A stretch of DNA of 64,000 nt from Kibdelosporangium persicum (GTDB taxonomy: Bacteria > Actinomycetota > Actinomycetes > Mycobacteriales > Pseudonocardiaceae). Position numbers and translations under genes: made by a program. Where the stretch lies: positions 37,819 to 101,818 of the forward strand of contig NZ_JAAATY010000004.1 in assembly GCF_013280595.1 (NCBI RefSeq), given 5' to 3'. This document shows, piece by piece, positions 8,208 to 16,830 of this stretch; the stretch's first letter is position 1, and each line of letters opens with the position of its first letter. A model generated the notes under the pieces. The model worked only from the letters and a program-made list of their open reading frames with translations. It was not told the origin of the DNA and ran no database searches.

Positions 8208-9581
8208 ATGGGGAAGTGGTCGCCGCTGGTAGCGGTGTGCCTCGGCGGGTTCATCCTGCTGGTCGACGTCACGATCGTGACGATCGCGTTGCCGGACATG
8301 GCACGCACGCTGGACGCGTCGCTCAACGGCCTGCAATGGGTCATCGACGCGTACGCCCTCGCCTTGGCCGCGCTCGTGCTCGCCAGCGGTTCGCTGGCCG
8401 ACCAGATCGGCCGGAAACGGACGTATCTGGGCAGTCTGGTGGTTTTCGGTCTCGCGTCCCTCGCTTGTGGACTCGCGCCGACCACCGGGATTCTCGTGGT
8501 CTCGCGGGCCGTGCAGGGCATCGGCGGTGCCGCGATGCTGGCCACCACGTTGGCGATCGTCAACGTCACGTACCACGGCCGGGACCGCGGCATCGCGCTC
8601 GGCGTCTGGGGCGCGGTCGCCGGTGCGGCCTCGGCGACCGGCCCGGTGGTCGGCGGCCTGCTCACCGAGTTCCTCGGCTGGCGGTGGATCTTCCTGATCA
8701 ACATCCCGGTCGCGGTCGTGGCGATCTGGCTGACGGCCAAGGTCGTCAGCGAGTCCCGTAACCCGCACGCCAGGGGCGTCGACGTGCCCGGCGTCGTGAC
8801 GTTCACGGCGGGCACGGCCGCGATCACATTCGGTCTGATGGAGGCGGGTCAGCATGCCTGGGCGTCGGCCAGGGTGCTCGGCTGGATCGGTGCGGGCGTG
8901 GTGATCCTGATCGGTTTCGCCGTGCTGCAGGCGCGTAGTTCCAACGCGATGCTGGACCTCGGACTGTTCCGTCAGTGGTCGTTCCCGGTGGTCCTGCTCG
9001 CGGCCATGGCGTTCTCGTTCGCCGCGTTCGCCTACATGCCGTTCCTGTCGGTCTGGTTGCAGCAGCGGCTGGGCATGCAGGCACTGGCCGCAGGATTGGT
9101 CCTGCTGCCCATGAGTCTGGCCGCGTTCGTGGTCGCGGGCACGGTCGGCAGGCATCTGCACTCGGTCCCGTTCCGGTACACGCTCGGTGTCGGGCTCGGT
9201 CTGATCGGCTTGGGCGCCTTACTGTTGACGACCGGTGACAGTTGGGCGGTGACGTTGCCGGGAATGCTGGTCACGGGCCTCGGCGTCGGTGTGACGGGAC
9301 AGGCGTTGCCCGGCGCGATCATGGCGACCGTCCCGCACCACCGGGCCGGGATGGCCTCCGGTGCGCTGAACACCTTCCGTCAGCTCGGATTCGCTTTGGG
9401 CGTAGCGGTTCTCGGCACGGTCGTCAGCCACGCGCCGACGTTCGACCAAGGCCTCGATTCGTCCTATGTGGTCGCTGGGATCGTCGGCCTGGTGGTCGCC
9501 GTGCTCGCGGTCGCGCTGGTCCGGTCACGCAATGCCGTCCACGATCCCGAGGTCGAGCAGGTCCTGCGGGCGGAGGCGTAA
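8208..9581 (+). CDS. MFS exporter, DHA2 (14-TM) family
   Basis: A 457-residue major-facilitator protein. The DHA2 motifs are visible: the helix 1 pattern LVDVTIVTIALPDM, the loop 2-3 motif GSLADQIGRKR, and the antiporter-like region GPVVGGLLTEFLGWRWIFLINIP. It probably exports drugs or metabolites in exchange for protons. ATG 8208 has a good AAGGAG site. It is divergent from the double Lrp regulator. Its last 57 bp are antisense to the end of the carboxyltransferase gene. Confidence 0.93.
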   Translation: MGKWSPLVAVCLGGFILLVDVTIVTIALPDMARTLDASLNGLQWVIDAYALALAALVLASGSLADQIGRKRTYLGSLVVFGLASLACGLAPTTGILVVSRAVQGIGGAAMLATTLAIVNVTYHGRDRGIALGVWGAVAGAASATGPVVGGLLTEFLGWRWIFLINIPVAVVAIWLTAKVVSESRNPHARGVDVPGVVTFTAGTAAITFGLMEAGQHAWASARVLGWIGAGVVILIGFAVLQARSSNAMLDLGLFRQWSFPVVLLAAMAFSFAAFAYMPFLSVWLQQRLGMQALAAGLVLLPMSLAAFVVAGTVGRHLHSVPFRYTLGVGLGLIGLGALLLTTGDSWAVTLPGMLVTGLGVGVTGQALPGAIMATVPHHRAGMASGALNTFRQLGFALGVAVLGTVVSHAPTFDQGLDSSYVVAGIVGLVVAVLAVALVRSRNAVHDPEVEQVLRAEA

Positions 9582-10772
9582 CCGATCGGCCAGCTCCGGC
9601 GCCGCACCCGGCTCGCGTTTGAGGATCGCGGCGGCCAGTTCCGGTGCGATCACGGAGAAGTACGCGTCCGGTGTGATCCACGTCCGTCCGGCTCCGGCGA
9701 GTGCCAGCGCGCCGCCGGAGCCGCCTTCGCCGATCACCAGGGTGGTCACCGGGATGTGGGCCGCGGCCACCGCGGTGAACACACCGGAGATCGCCGCGGC
9801 CAGTCCCGCCGACTCCGACGCGGGATCGTTGGCGGCACCCGGGGTATCGACCAGTGTCAGCACCGGAATGCCGAGGCGGTCGGCCATCGTGATCAGGCGG
9901 CTGGCCGTGCGGTACCCGGCCGCACGGGTGGCGGTTCCGGTCTGGGCGGCGAACGCGATCGAACGACCGCCTCGCCACCCGATTCCGCACAGCATTCCCG
10001 GGTCCACGCCGCCCGCCCGGTCGCCGCTGAGCAACTCGTAGGTGTCGAAATAGGACTCCAGGTAAGCCTGGGCACGCGGGCGTCCGGTGGCACGCGCCCG
10101 GGTGACCGCCTCCCAGCCGGTGGCCGGAACCTCGGTGTTGCCCAGGGCTTTCGGGACCTCGGCGGGCTCGGGCGTACCGCCGGTCAGCAACTCCAGCCAC
10201 GCGGCCACAGCAGTGGGCAGTGACTCGGACGTCACCACGGCGTCGATGAGACCGGCCTGGTATTGGCCCTCCGCTGTGAAAGCCGGATGATCCGCGTCCT
10301 CGACAGATCGCACGCGGCGACCACCGAAGGCGACTTGCGCACCGGCGACACCGAGGATGACGTCCGCGCTCGCGCCGAGCGAAGCCCACACGCCGCCGGT
10401 CGTGGGATTGCGCAGCACGGCGATGTGCGGAACGCCGCTTTCGGAGTTGAGGTGGCATTCCCGGGCCACGCGCCGCAGTTGCAGCAGCGAGAACATGCCC
10501 TCCTGCATCCGGCTGCCGCCCGTCGCGAGCAGGGAGACCACGGGCAGCCCGTGCGCGCGGGCCGTGGCCAACGCGTGCACCAGGCGGTCACCCGTGGCGG
10601 TGCCGACCGAGCCGCCGAGGAACCGGAAGTCGAACTCGATCAGCATCACGTCGGTGTCGCCGATCAGAACCTGTCCGTAGGTCACCGACTCCTCGGCGCC
10701 GGTCGCCTGTCTGGCGCGGGCGACCGATTCGGGGTAGCCCGGCCAGTCCAGCGGGTCATTGGCCGAGGGCAC
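9525..10772 (-). CDS. Fused AccD/AccA-type carboxyltransferase
   Basis: A 415-residue protein joining two crotonase-fold halves. The N-terminal half resembles AccD (FLGGSVGTATGDRLV, ATGGSRMQEGMFSL) but lacks the four-cysteine zinc finger of bacterial AccD. The C-terminal half resembles AccA (LVDTPGAANDP, VIGEGGSGGALAL). It would transfer carboxyl groups between carboxybiotin and an acyl-CoA, but no biotin carboxylase or carrier is nearby. It overlaps matB by 17 bp on the same strand (GTG start 10772), so it is coupled to malonyl-CoA formation. It could serve acetyl-CoA/malonyl-CoA balance; the substrate is inferred. Confidence 0.85.
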   Translation of the reverse strand: MPSANDPLDWPGYPESVARARQATGAEESVTYGQVLIGDTDVMLIEFDFRFLGGSVGTATGDRLVHALATARAHGLPVVSLLATGGSRMQEGMFSLLQLRRVARECHLNSESGVPHIAVLRNPTTGGVWASLGASADVILGVAGAQVAFGGRRVRSVEDADHPAFTAEGQYQAGLIDAVVTSESLPTAVAAWLELLTGGTPEPAEVPKALGNTEVPATGWEAVTRARATGRPRAQAYLESYFDTYELLSGDRAGGVDPGMLCGIGWRGGRSIAFAAQTGTATRAAGYRTASRLITMADRLGIPVLTLVDTPGAANDPASESAGLAAAISGVFTAVAAAHIPVTTLVIGEGGSGGALALAGAGRTWITPDAYFSVIAPELAAAILKREPGAAPELADRLRLRPQDLLDLGIVDGIA

Positions 10773-12138
10773 GCTTTGTCACCTTGCCCATGTCGTTGCG
10801 TGGCAAGGCGTCCAGGAACCGGACGACGCGCGGGCGCTTGTGCGGCGTGAGCAACGTGGCCACGTGGTCGATCAGATCCTGCTCAGCGGGCTTGTCACCC
10901 GCGGGCACAATCCAGGCCACGATCCGCTCACCGAGGTCCTCGTCCGGTTCGCCGGTCACCGCGGCCTCGGCCACCGCCGGATGCTCCAGCAGGACGTTCT
11001 CGATCTCCCCGGCGCCGATCTTGTAGCCCCCGCTCTTGATCAGGTCGGTGGCCCGGCGGCCGACGATCCTGACGTAGCCGTCCGGGTCCACAGTGGCCAC
11101 ATCACCAGTGCGGAACCAGCCGTCCCGCAACGCTTGCGCGGTCGCGTCCGGACGGTTGAGGTATTCCAGGAACAGGTTCGGCCCGCGCACCTCGATCTCG
11201 CCGATCTCCCCGTCCGGCAACGGGTTTCCCTGCTCGTCGACGATCCGCAGGTCGACGCCGTCCACCGGCGGGCCGACCGTGCCCGGCCTGCGTTCCCCGT
11301 CCGCTCGGACACTGCAGTTCATCAGCGTTTCGGTCATCCCGTAACGCTCGACGATCCGCTGCCCGGTGGCCTTGAAGACGCGTTCGTGATCGCTGGCCGG
11401 CAGGGCCGCCGAGCCCGACACCAGCAGCCTCGCCCGACCGATTGCCTGGGCCAGTTGAGGATTCGCTTCGGCGTCGGTCGCGAGCCGGTGGTACATCGTG
11501 GGAACGCCGAACATCATCGTGGCGTCACCGGCGAGTTCCCGGGCGACGGCCTCGGTGGAGAACCTGCCGATGTGCCGCACTGATCCGCCACGCCGCAACG
11601 GGCCGACAATGCCCAGGATCAGGCCGTGCACGTGAAAGAGCGGCAGCCCGTGCACCAGGATGTCGTCCCGCGTCCACTGCCAGGCCGTCGCCAGCGAGTC
11701 CAAATTGGACTTTATGGCCCGGTGGGGCAGCACAACGCCTTTGGGCGGGCCGGTCGTGCCGGACGTGTAGACGATGAACGCGGGATGTTCGTCCGGGACG
11801 TCGAAGCCGGGCAGCGGTGCGGACGCGGTGATGTCGATGTCCGCCTCACGCAGAATCACGTCCGGTGAACTGTCGGCGAGGATGTGGTCGAGTTCGCGGG
11901 AACCGATCTTCGGGTTGATCGGGATCACCGGGATTCCGGTGACCAGAGCGCCGACCACGGCCACCGCGGTCTGGACCGTCGGTGCCGCCCACACGGCGAC
12001 CCGCGCCTTGCCCTTGATCTGCGCGGCGACGGCGCCCGCTGCCCCGGCCAGTTGCCGGTAGGTCAGGTCCACCTTGCCTGCTGGACCGTCGAAGCGCAGT
12101 GCGGGGCGGTCGGAAGCCCGGGTCAGCTCACCAAACAT
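10756..12138 (-). CDS. matB: Malonyl-CoA synthetase (acyl-CoA synthetase)
   Basis: ATP-dependent ligation of malonate (or methylmalonate) to CoA. ANL-superfamily motifs are present: VYTSGTTGPPKG (P-loop), RYGMTETLMNCSVRADGERR, the hinge GYVRIVGRRATDLIKSGG, and the catalytic lysine near the end in RNDMGKVTKR. The stretches GLPLFHVHGLILGI and RRGGSVRHIGRFSTEA closely match Streptomyces MatB as I remember it. About 460 residues with ATG 12138. It is the middle gene of an SDR-matB-carboxyltransferase operon (29 bp after the SDR gene, 17-bp overlap with the next). Confidence 0.9.
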   Translation of the reverse strand: MFGELTRASDRPALRFDGPAGKVDLTYRQLAGAAGAVAAQIKGKARVAVWAAPTVQTAVAVVGALVTGIPVIPINPKIGSRELDHILADSSPDVILREADIDITASAPLPGFDVPDEHPAFIVYTSGTTGPPKGVVLPHRAIKSNLDSLATAWQWTRDDILVHGLPLFHVHGLILGIVGPLRRGGSVRHIGRFSTEAVARELAGDATMMFGVPTMYHRLATDAEANPQLAQAIGRARLLVSGSAALPASDHERVFKATGQRIVERYGMTETLMNCSVRADGERRPGTVGPPVDGVDLRIVDEQGNPLPDGEIGEIEVRGPNLFLEYLNRPDATAQALRDGWFRTGDVATVDPDGYVRIVGRRATDLIKSGGYKIGAGEIENVLLEHPAVAEAAVTGEPDEDLGERIVAWIVPAGDKPAEQDLIDHVATLLTPHKRPRVVRFLDALPRNDMGKVTKRALGQ

Positions 12139-12167
12139 GCAAGCCACTATGCCGGGACGGCGTGTGA

Positions 12168-13061
12168 TCAGCCCAGTGTGGTGAGAGACACCTCCCACAA
12201 CCGCTCGGCCGTCTCCAGGTTGAGCGCGTACGGCGCGATGCCGTTGAACTCACCTTGCTGGTGCGGCTTGGCCTCGGCGCAGTCCTCGAAGTACTTGCCG
12301 CCGACACCGTCCAGCCGCGGCGAAGTGGCGACGTAGACGGACGTGGCCGCGCCCTGGGCAGGTGTCTTGCGGAAGGCTGAAGCGCCGACCTCGGTGCGGA
12401 TCCGATCAATGTCCTCCTGCCTCATGTGCCGCTGCAGATTGGTCACGATGGAGCCCGGGTGCAGCGCGTTGGTGAAGATCCCGGCGTCTGCCCAACGCCG
12501 CGTGGCCTCGACGGCGAACAGGATGTTGGCCGTCTTGGACTGCCCGTAACCCAGGTACGGCGTGTACACGCGGTGCTCGAAGTGGATGTCGTCGAAGACG
12601 ATCGGGGAGAAGAGGTGCCCGGTGGAGGAGACGGACACGATGCGGGCGCCGTCCGCGGCGGCGAGCGCCGGGTACAACCCGGTGGCCAGCGCGAAGTGGC
12701 CGAGGTGGTTCGTGGCGAACTGCAGCTCCCAGCCTTCCGGCGTCCGGGTGAGCGGCGGCGCCATCACCCCGGCGTTGTTGATCAGCAGGTGCAGCGGGCC
12801 TGCCCAGTTCCGCGTGAAGGCTTTGACCGACTGCTGGTCGGTGAGATCCAGCGGGGCGACGTGGGCCTTGATCTCGTCGGCGATCTGCTGCGCTGCCTTG
12901 ACGTCGCGTGCCGCGATGATGACTTCCGCGCCCGCCTTGGCGAGCGCGCGGGCGGTCTCGATGCCGATCCCGGAGGCGCCGCCGGTCACGACGGCACGCC
13001 TGCCGGTGAGGTCGATTCCGGCGATGACCTCGTCGGCGGTGCTGGCCTGGCCGAATGTCAT
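12168..13061 (-). CDS. Short-chain dehydrogenase (retinol-dehydrogenase-like)
   Basis: A 297-residue classical SDR: cofactor motif TGGASGIG near residue 27, NNAGVMAPP, the catalytic Ser in SVSSTGH, and YGQSK as the YxxxK motif. Its length and the C-terminal segment (ARLDGVGGKYFEDC) resemble retinol-dehydrogenase/WW-oxidoreductase-like SDRs; the substrate is unknown. It is the first gene of the operon with matB and the carboxyltransferase, and its promoter region carries two identical-arm operators shared with the divergent TetR gene. Confidence 0.9.
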   Translation of the reverse strand: MTFGQASTADEVIAGIDLTGRRAVVTGGASGIGIETARALAKAGAEVIIAARDVKAAQQIADEIKAHVAPLDLTDQQSVKAFTRNWAGPLHLLINNAGVMAPPLTRTPEGWELQFATNHLGHFALATGLYPALAAADGARIVSVSSTGHLFSPIVFDDIHFEHRVYTPYLGYGQSKTANILFAVEATRRWADAGIFTNALHPGSIVTNLQRHMRQEDIDRIRTEVGASAFRKTPAQGAATSVYVATSPRLDGVGGKYFEDCAEAKPHQQGEFNGIAPYALNLETAERLWEVSLTTLG

Positions 13062-13088
13062 GGTCCGTCCCTACGGATAGAATTGAAA

Positions 13089-13134
13089 CGGAGGAACCTC
13101 CGCTACCTCGCCAGGCTATACGGAGGCTCCTCCG
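13089..13134. promoter_or_regulatory. Twin TetR operators
   Basis: Two perfect palindromes of the form CGGAGG-NN-CCTCCG occur at 13089-13102 (centre AA) and 13121-13134 (centre CT), their centres 32 bp apart, about three helical turns. They sit between the divergent SDR start (13061) and the TetR start (13160), so they are very probably the sites at which that TetR protein represses both directions. Confidence 0.75.
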
Positions 13135-13159
13135 GTTTGCAACCCGTGAAGGAGGAGCC

Positions 13160-13705
13160 GTGCGCGCGGACGCGCAACGCAACCGAGACCGCCTGATCGA
13201 CGCCGCCGTGCGGGCGTTCGCCCAGGGCGGTCCGGAGGTGACCCTCGAGTCGATCGCCAAGGACGCGGGAGTGGGGATCGGCACGCTCTACCGGCACTTC
13301 CCCACCCGCGAGGCCCTGGTCGACGCCGCGTACCGCACCGAGCTGGCCAGGCTGACCGACTCGGCTCCGGCGTTGCTCTCCACCATGGAACCCGATGTCG
13401 CGCTACGGACGTGGATGGATCACTTCGTGGCGTACATGATCACCAAGCAGGGCATGGGAGACACGCTGAAGGCGTTGATCGCCTCCGGTGGCAGCCCGTT
13501 CGCGAACAGCCGCGAACTGCTGCTCGGTGCTCTGGGGCAGTTGGTGGACGCGAGCGTGCAGGCGGACAAGATCCGCTCGGACATCGAGGTCTGGGACGTG
13601 CTCGTGAGCATCAGTGGCATCGCGCTCGCCGGCTTTCACGAGGATCACGAGCAGCGTGGACGGCTGCTTGACCTGCTGATGGACGGCCTGCGCTACCGCC
13701 CTTGA
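13160..13705 (+). CDS. TetR family transcriptional regulator
   Basis: A 181-residue repressor from GTG 13160, which has a strong AAGGAGGA site directly upstream. The helix-turn-helix is VTLESIAKDAGVGIGTLYRHFPTREALVDAAY. The C-terminal ligand-binding domain is short, as in the SACE_7040/TetR_C-like group. It is divergent from the SDR-matB-carboxyltransferase operon with twin CGGAGG-NN-CCTCCG palindromes between them, so it is the likely local repressor of that operon and itself. A 7-bp stem hairpin follows the stop. Confidence 0.92.
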   Translation: MRADAQRNRDRLIDAAVRAFAQGGPEVTLESIAKDAGVGIGTLYRHFPTREALVDAAYRTELARLTDSAPALLSTMEPDVALRTWMDHFVAYMITKQGMGDTLKALIASGGSPFANSRELLLGALGQLVDASVQADKIRSDIEVWDVLVSISGIALAGFHEDHEQRGRLLDLLMDGLRYRP

Positions 13706-13712
13706 CCAGCTC

Positions 13713-13731
13713 CGTCGTCCACCACGACGGC
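13713..13731 (+). terminator. Hairpin after tetR
   Basis: CCGTCGT (13713-13719) and ACGACGG (13725-13731) form a perfect 7-bp stem with a 5-nt loop, 8 bp after the TetR stop. There is no clear T-tract, as is common in GC-rich actinobacteria. Confidence 0.45.
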
Positions 13732-13811
13732 AGGTTTGACCTCGCTGAGCTGATCACGAACCAACCGCGCGTGCCGTCGATCAGCCGGGAGGCCCCGGTA
13801 GCGTCTGTCGC

Positions 13812-14375
13812 GTGACCGCTGAGCAGAACAAAGCTGAACTCACGCGCTGGACCATCCACGACGAGCGGGTGGTTGATGACACGCGACGACTCCGGTTGAG
13901 TATCGCCTCGGTCGAACTGCCGGATGGCACTCAGTTTGAGCAATATGTTCTGCGAATTCCTCAAGCTGCGATGGTGGTCGTCATTGACGATCAAGACAGG
14001 GTGCTCATGATGTGGCGGCACAGGTTTATCATTGACAGTTGGGTGTGGGAACTGCCAGGGGGATATGTCGACCCCGGGGAGGATCCGGCGGCGACAGCTG
14101 CTCGTGAGGTCGAAGAGGAGACCGGTTGGCGTCCCCGCAATGTGCGTGAGCTTGTGTCGTTCCAGCCGATGGTCGGCTCGGCGGACGCGGAGAATCTGCT
14201 GTTCGTCGCCAACGGCGCGGACTACATCGGAGAACCTGAAGACGTCAACGAAGCGGAACGTATCGCGTGGATTCCACTGGCATCTGTTCCTGAGCGGATA
14301 GCCAGGGGAGAGATTGTGGGTGCCGCTTCGCTGGTTGGCCTGCTTCAGGTGATCGCGTCCCGGGGAACTGGTTAG
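13812..14375 (+). CDS. NUDIX hydrolase
   Basis: A 187-residue NUDIX protein; the box is complete (GGYVDPGEDP through REVEEETGW, about residues 78-100). The N-terminal strand segment (DDTRRLRLSIASVELPDG) and overall layout resemble ADP-ribose pyrophosphatase-type enzymes, but the substrate is not determined. The GTG start at 13812 follows an intergenic region that contains the TetR terminator. Codon usage is noticeably less GC-rich than in the flanking genes, for example runs with A/T third positions around 13900-14060. The stop overlaps the convergent XRE gene by 4 bp. Confidence 0.88.
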   Translation: MTAEQNKAELTRWTIHDERVVDDTRRLRLSIASVELPDGTQFEQYVLRIPQAAMVVVIDDQDRVLMMWRHRFIIDSWVWELPGGYVDPGEDPAATAAREVEEETGWRPRNVRELVSFQPMVGSADAENLLFVANGADYIGEPEDVNEAERIAWIPLASVPERIARGEIVGAASLVGLLQVIASRGTG

Positions 14376-15862
14376 GAAGTGCGTGGCACTGGGATGCCCG
14401 CCCTTGTCATGTGCTGATACAAGCGAATCACCGCCGCGCTCGTTCGGCAGGGCTCCAGCCGTTTGCCAACGTCAGCAAGGTAGGCCACCGTACGTACGGA
14501 TCGCACTGTTCCCGTCATCCTGATTGCCAGCGACGCCGTGACGCAGGCCTCTTCGACCCGGCGTTGGTCGGCGAGAGTCGACGCCAGAAGTGCGGTGTTG
14601 AAAAGTCGTCCGCGTTCATAGCCGTCGCTCATTTCCAGAGAACGGCGAGCAAACTGCTCGGCTTGCTGCGAATGTCCGAGCTCTCGGAACGTGTGCGCGA
14701 ACTTGGCCGCGAGGTATGCCTCATCAAAGTAGCCGAGCCACTGCGGCAACTCGTCATGCTGGTGCGCCGCGAAGTGCTTCTCGGCATCGTGCAGAGCCGT
14801 CATGCTTCCTTTCTTGTCGCCTTGGAGTGCCAGGGCGTGGGCTTCCATCACCGCAGTCTCTGCTTCCAACCGGGCAAGGCCGGCCCTTTTCGCGGTCTGG
14901 CGAGCAGCGAGCGCGAGATCCGCGGCAGCGTCCGCTGAACCAAAGAACGCAGCGTGATGACTCATCGCGGCGAACATCTCCGCCGCCAGCGCATCGTTTC
15001 CGGCTTCATTGCACAATCGGAGGGCGCGGCGGAGATGCTGCCGCCCTTCCCCGGCTTGCCCTGTATCGTAAGCCATCCAACCGGCAAGCTGGTGCAGTTC
15101 GGCCGTCGCGCAGTACAGGTCTTGTTTGACCGCCGTTTTACTTCTCCCGTTTCGAAGCAAGGGCTCTACGGTCGATTCCAGATAAGACCGGGCAGCCGCC
15201 TTGACATGCCCATGTCCGCCGCCGTGTCTGTTGTCGAGGCGACGGAATGTTTGTGTCATTTCTCGAATCATGTCCACTTCGGGGCTGCCGACGGTGTTTG
15301 ATGGAGCGGTCGGGTGTTTCTTTGTATTGGTCGTCAGTAGCGATTCGCCCACTATTGTCGTGCTTGCGCTGGCGGCGACCTTGAGGAAATTTCTGCGCTG
15401 CACATCGTCTCCTTCTACGTTCGTAGGTGATGGAGACAGGCTGGGGTTTGCCGAGGGCGTGAGGTGTGCGCCGCAGGACCCGGTCGACAGTTTGAACCAC
15501 AGGTAACGCTGAGGAATTCGCAACACCCGCGCCCAGCGATCAAGTTTGACGAGATCGTTCGCGGGGGACCTGCCGCTCTCCAACCTGCTGATCTGAGTTT
15601 GTGTCAGGCCCAGCCACGCGGCGACTTGGGCTTGCGTGAGGCCAGCAGGATAAGCCTTCCTGTACGCGCGCAGCACTTGCCCGAATTGACGTGCATCCAA
15701 CGCTTCTCGCAGCACGGGGGAATCCCAGAAGTCGCCCTGAACCGCAGGAAATCCTATTTTAGGTGTCTGACGCGTACAAGGGCTACACATTCCCGACCTG
15801 TTGTCCGCGGCGAGCCGCGCCGCGCACGTGCAGCATGTCCGGTGCCGGAGCGTACCCATCAT
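14372..15862 (-). CDS. XRE regulator with Cys-rich N-terminus and TPR-like domain
   Basis: A protein of about 496 residues from ATG 15862 (GGGCGGG upstream). Three parts are visible: a cysteine cluster (C10, C11, C13, then C26 and C29) that may bind zinc; an XRE helix-turn-helix (LTQAQVAAWLGLTQTQISRLESG); and a long helical C-terminal region with TPR-like segments. Between the latter two lies a twin-arginine-like stretch (QRRNFLKVAASAS), an oddity seen in other actinobacterial XRE proteins and not an export signal in this position. It is divergent from a Cys-rich small gene and orphan protein A. Codon usage is AT-richer than in the core genes. Probably a signal-responsive regulator; the ligand is unknown. 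Confidence 0.82.
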   Translation of the reverse strand: MMGTLRHRTCCTCAARLAADNRSGMCSPCTRQTPKIGFPAVQGDFWDSPVLREALDARQFGQVLRAYRKAYPAGLTQAQVAAWLGLTQTQISRLESGRSPANDLVKLDRWARVLRIPQRYLWFKLSTGSCGAHLTPSANPSLSPSPTNVEGDDVQRRNFLKVAASASTTIVGESLLTTNTKKHPTAPSNTVGSPEVDMIREMTQTFRRLDNRHGGGHGHVKAAARSYLESTVEPLLRNGRSKTAVKQDLYCATAELHQLAGWMAYDTGQAGEGRQHLRRALRLCNEAGNDALAAEMFAAMSHHAAFFGSADAAADLALAARQTAKRAGLARLEAETAVMEAHALALQGDKKGSMTALHDAEKHFAAHQHDELPQWLGYFDEAYLAAKFAHTFRELGHSQQAEQFARRSLEMSDGYERGRLFNTALLASTLADQRRVEEACVTASLAIRMTGTVRSVRTVAYLADVGKRLEPCRTSAAVIRLYQHMTRAGIPVPRTS

Positions 15863-16181
15863 ATCCCGCCCTTGGTCGATCACTGGCGAAACAAGTGTAC
15901 TGGCCCATGCGGTGCGCGTGACCTGTGAACATACTTGACGGGTATACGACGCCATCCGTATGCGCGTGTGTCGTTTTTCGTTGAACCTGATCTGGGGAAC
16001 AATTCGTTATGTCGGAGACGGGATGAGATGAGATCGAACGCAGCTGTGACCGTGCGGATCGGGTCTCTCGCCTGGAAGTTCGCTGTTACGTGCAATTGGA
16101 TGTGAACCGTCATGATACTGATTTCCGCTGAACAGCACCGAACCGGCGTTGTCGCTGGGCACGGGTCGCGCAGGTGATGAC
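15863..16181. other. Intergenic region, no gene seen
   Basis: About 320 bp between the divergent XRE gene and the small Cys-rich gene. It is AT-richer than the window average and must contain both promoters. A loose inverted repeat (GTATACG near 15942 and CGTATG near 15957) is present, but I see no convincing coding frame. Confidence 0.5.
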
Positions 16182-16538
16182 ATGTCACAGCCCACGCTCA
16201 TATGGTGGGGGACCAATCCTGACGGCGGACTCTATTACGCCGATCGTGTGCATGTGGTGTGGAGCAGTCAACCGAGCACCGCCTTGTGCGAGCTCCCTGT
16301 CGCGTTGGTCTGGGAACACCGTCCGGCGCGGCCGCTCCGCTTGTGCCCGGAGTGCTGTCTTAGGGCGATGGGTGGTCTGTTTCCGGCGATTGCGGGCCAG
16401 GTTGCCCTGAACGACTCCACGGCGACTCGGCGGAGTTCACCCAGTTCCAGTGATTCACCAGGTTTCTCATTCTCACACCAGGAGAACAACGTTGTCCCAC
16501 ACCACCGCACAGTCCACTGTCGACGGAAACCCGACTGA
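16182..16538 (+). CDS. Small Cys-containing protein of unknown function
   Basis: ATG 16182 has AGGTG five bases upstream and opens a 118-residue frame whose first 70 residues look protein-like (WWGTNPDGGLYYADRVHVVW, then CELPVALVWEH and LCPECCLRAM). The cysteines (one, then CPECC) could form a small zinc site. The tail is Ser-rich and overlaps the start of orphan protein A by 47 bp, so the real end may matter less than the Cys core. I do not recognise a family. It probably forms an operon with orphan protein A, divergent from the XRE/TPR regulator. Confidence 0.5.
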   Translation: MSQPTLIWWGTNPDGGLYYADRVHVVWSSQPSTALCELPVALVWEHRPARPLRLCPECCLRAMGGLFPAIAGQVALNDSTATRRSSPSSSDSPGFSFSHQENNVVPHHRTVHCRRKPD

Positions 16539-16830
16539 GTCGGCCACTACGCGGCATGCTGCCGATGGATCCGACTTCGCCACGGATGTGGCGGATATGA
16601 TCGCGGATCATGCGCCTCGGGTGTTCGCGGTCGTCCTCGAATACGGTGACCAGATTGATGCCAAGATTGTTGCCTGGGGACTCGCACTCGATGACGGCGC
16701 GTACATGGCCACAGTCGACGGCAGGAACCAGTACGCCATGGCAGTGCCTGAAAGTGCCCTGAAGTATGTCACCGCGCGCCCGGACACCACTCCACATCTC
16801 GTGTGGGTTGACGCTGGCGCAGCAGGGTGA
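16492..16830 (+). CDS. Orphan small protein, paralogue A
   Basis: A 112-residue protein with no family I can name. The TTG start at 16492 is supported by AGGAG seven bases upstream and by the paralogue at 57422, which starts at the equivalent place with the same SHxT opening. The core DGxDFATxVAxMxAD, the strand FAVVLE(Y/F)GD, then IVAWG, LDD, YMxTVDGxNQY and the ending TPHLVW are shared. The fold looks like a small alpha-beta-meander domain; it has no signal peptide or membrane helix. It lies next to an XRE/TPR regulator gene, as the second copy does. Confidence 0.8.
   Translation: MSHTTAQSTVDGNPTESATTRHAADGSDFATDVADMIADHAPRVFAVVLEYGDQIDAKIVAWGLALDDGAYMATVDGRNQYAMAVPESALKYVTARPDTTPHLVWVDAGAAG

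Noticed and set aside
7388..8827. Long minus-strand open frame across the Lrp/MFS divergent region
   Set aside because: It runs through two real genes in other frames and through their promoter region; composition is that of a shadow frame.
8208..13061. MFS, carboxyltransferase, MatB and SDR considered as part of a polyketide cluster
   Set aside because: No polyketide synthase, NRPS, acyl carrier protein or tailoring set occurs nearby.
15880..16188. Minus-strand 102-codon frame in the XRE upstream region
   Set aside because: No ribosome site, His/Arg/Ser-rich shadow-like composition, and it would cover the promoter region of the divergent XRE gene.
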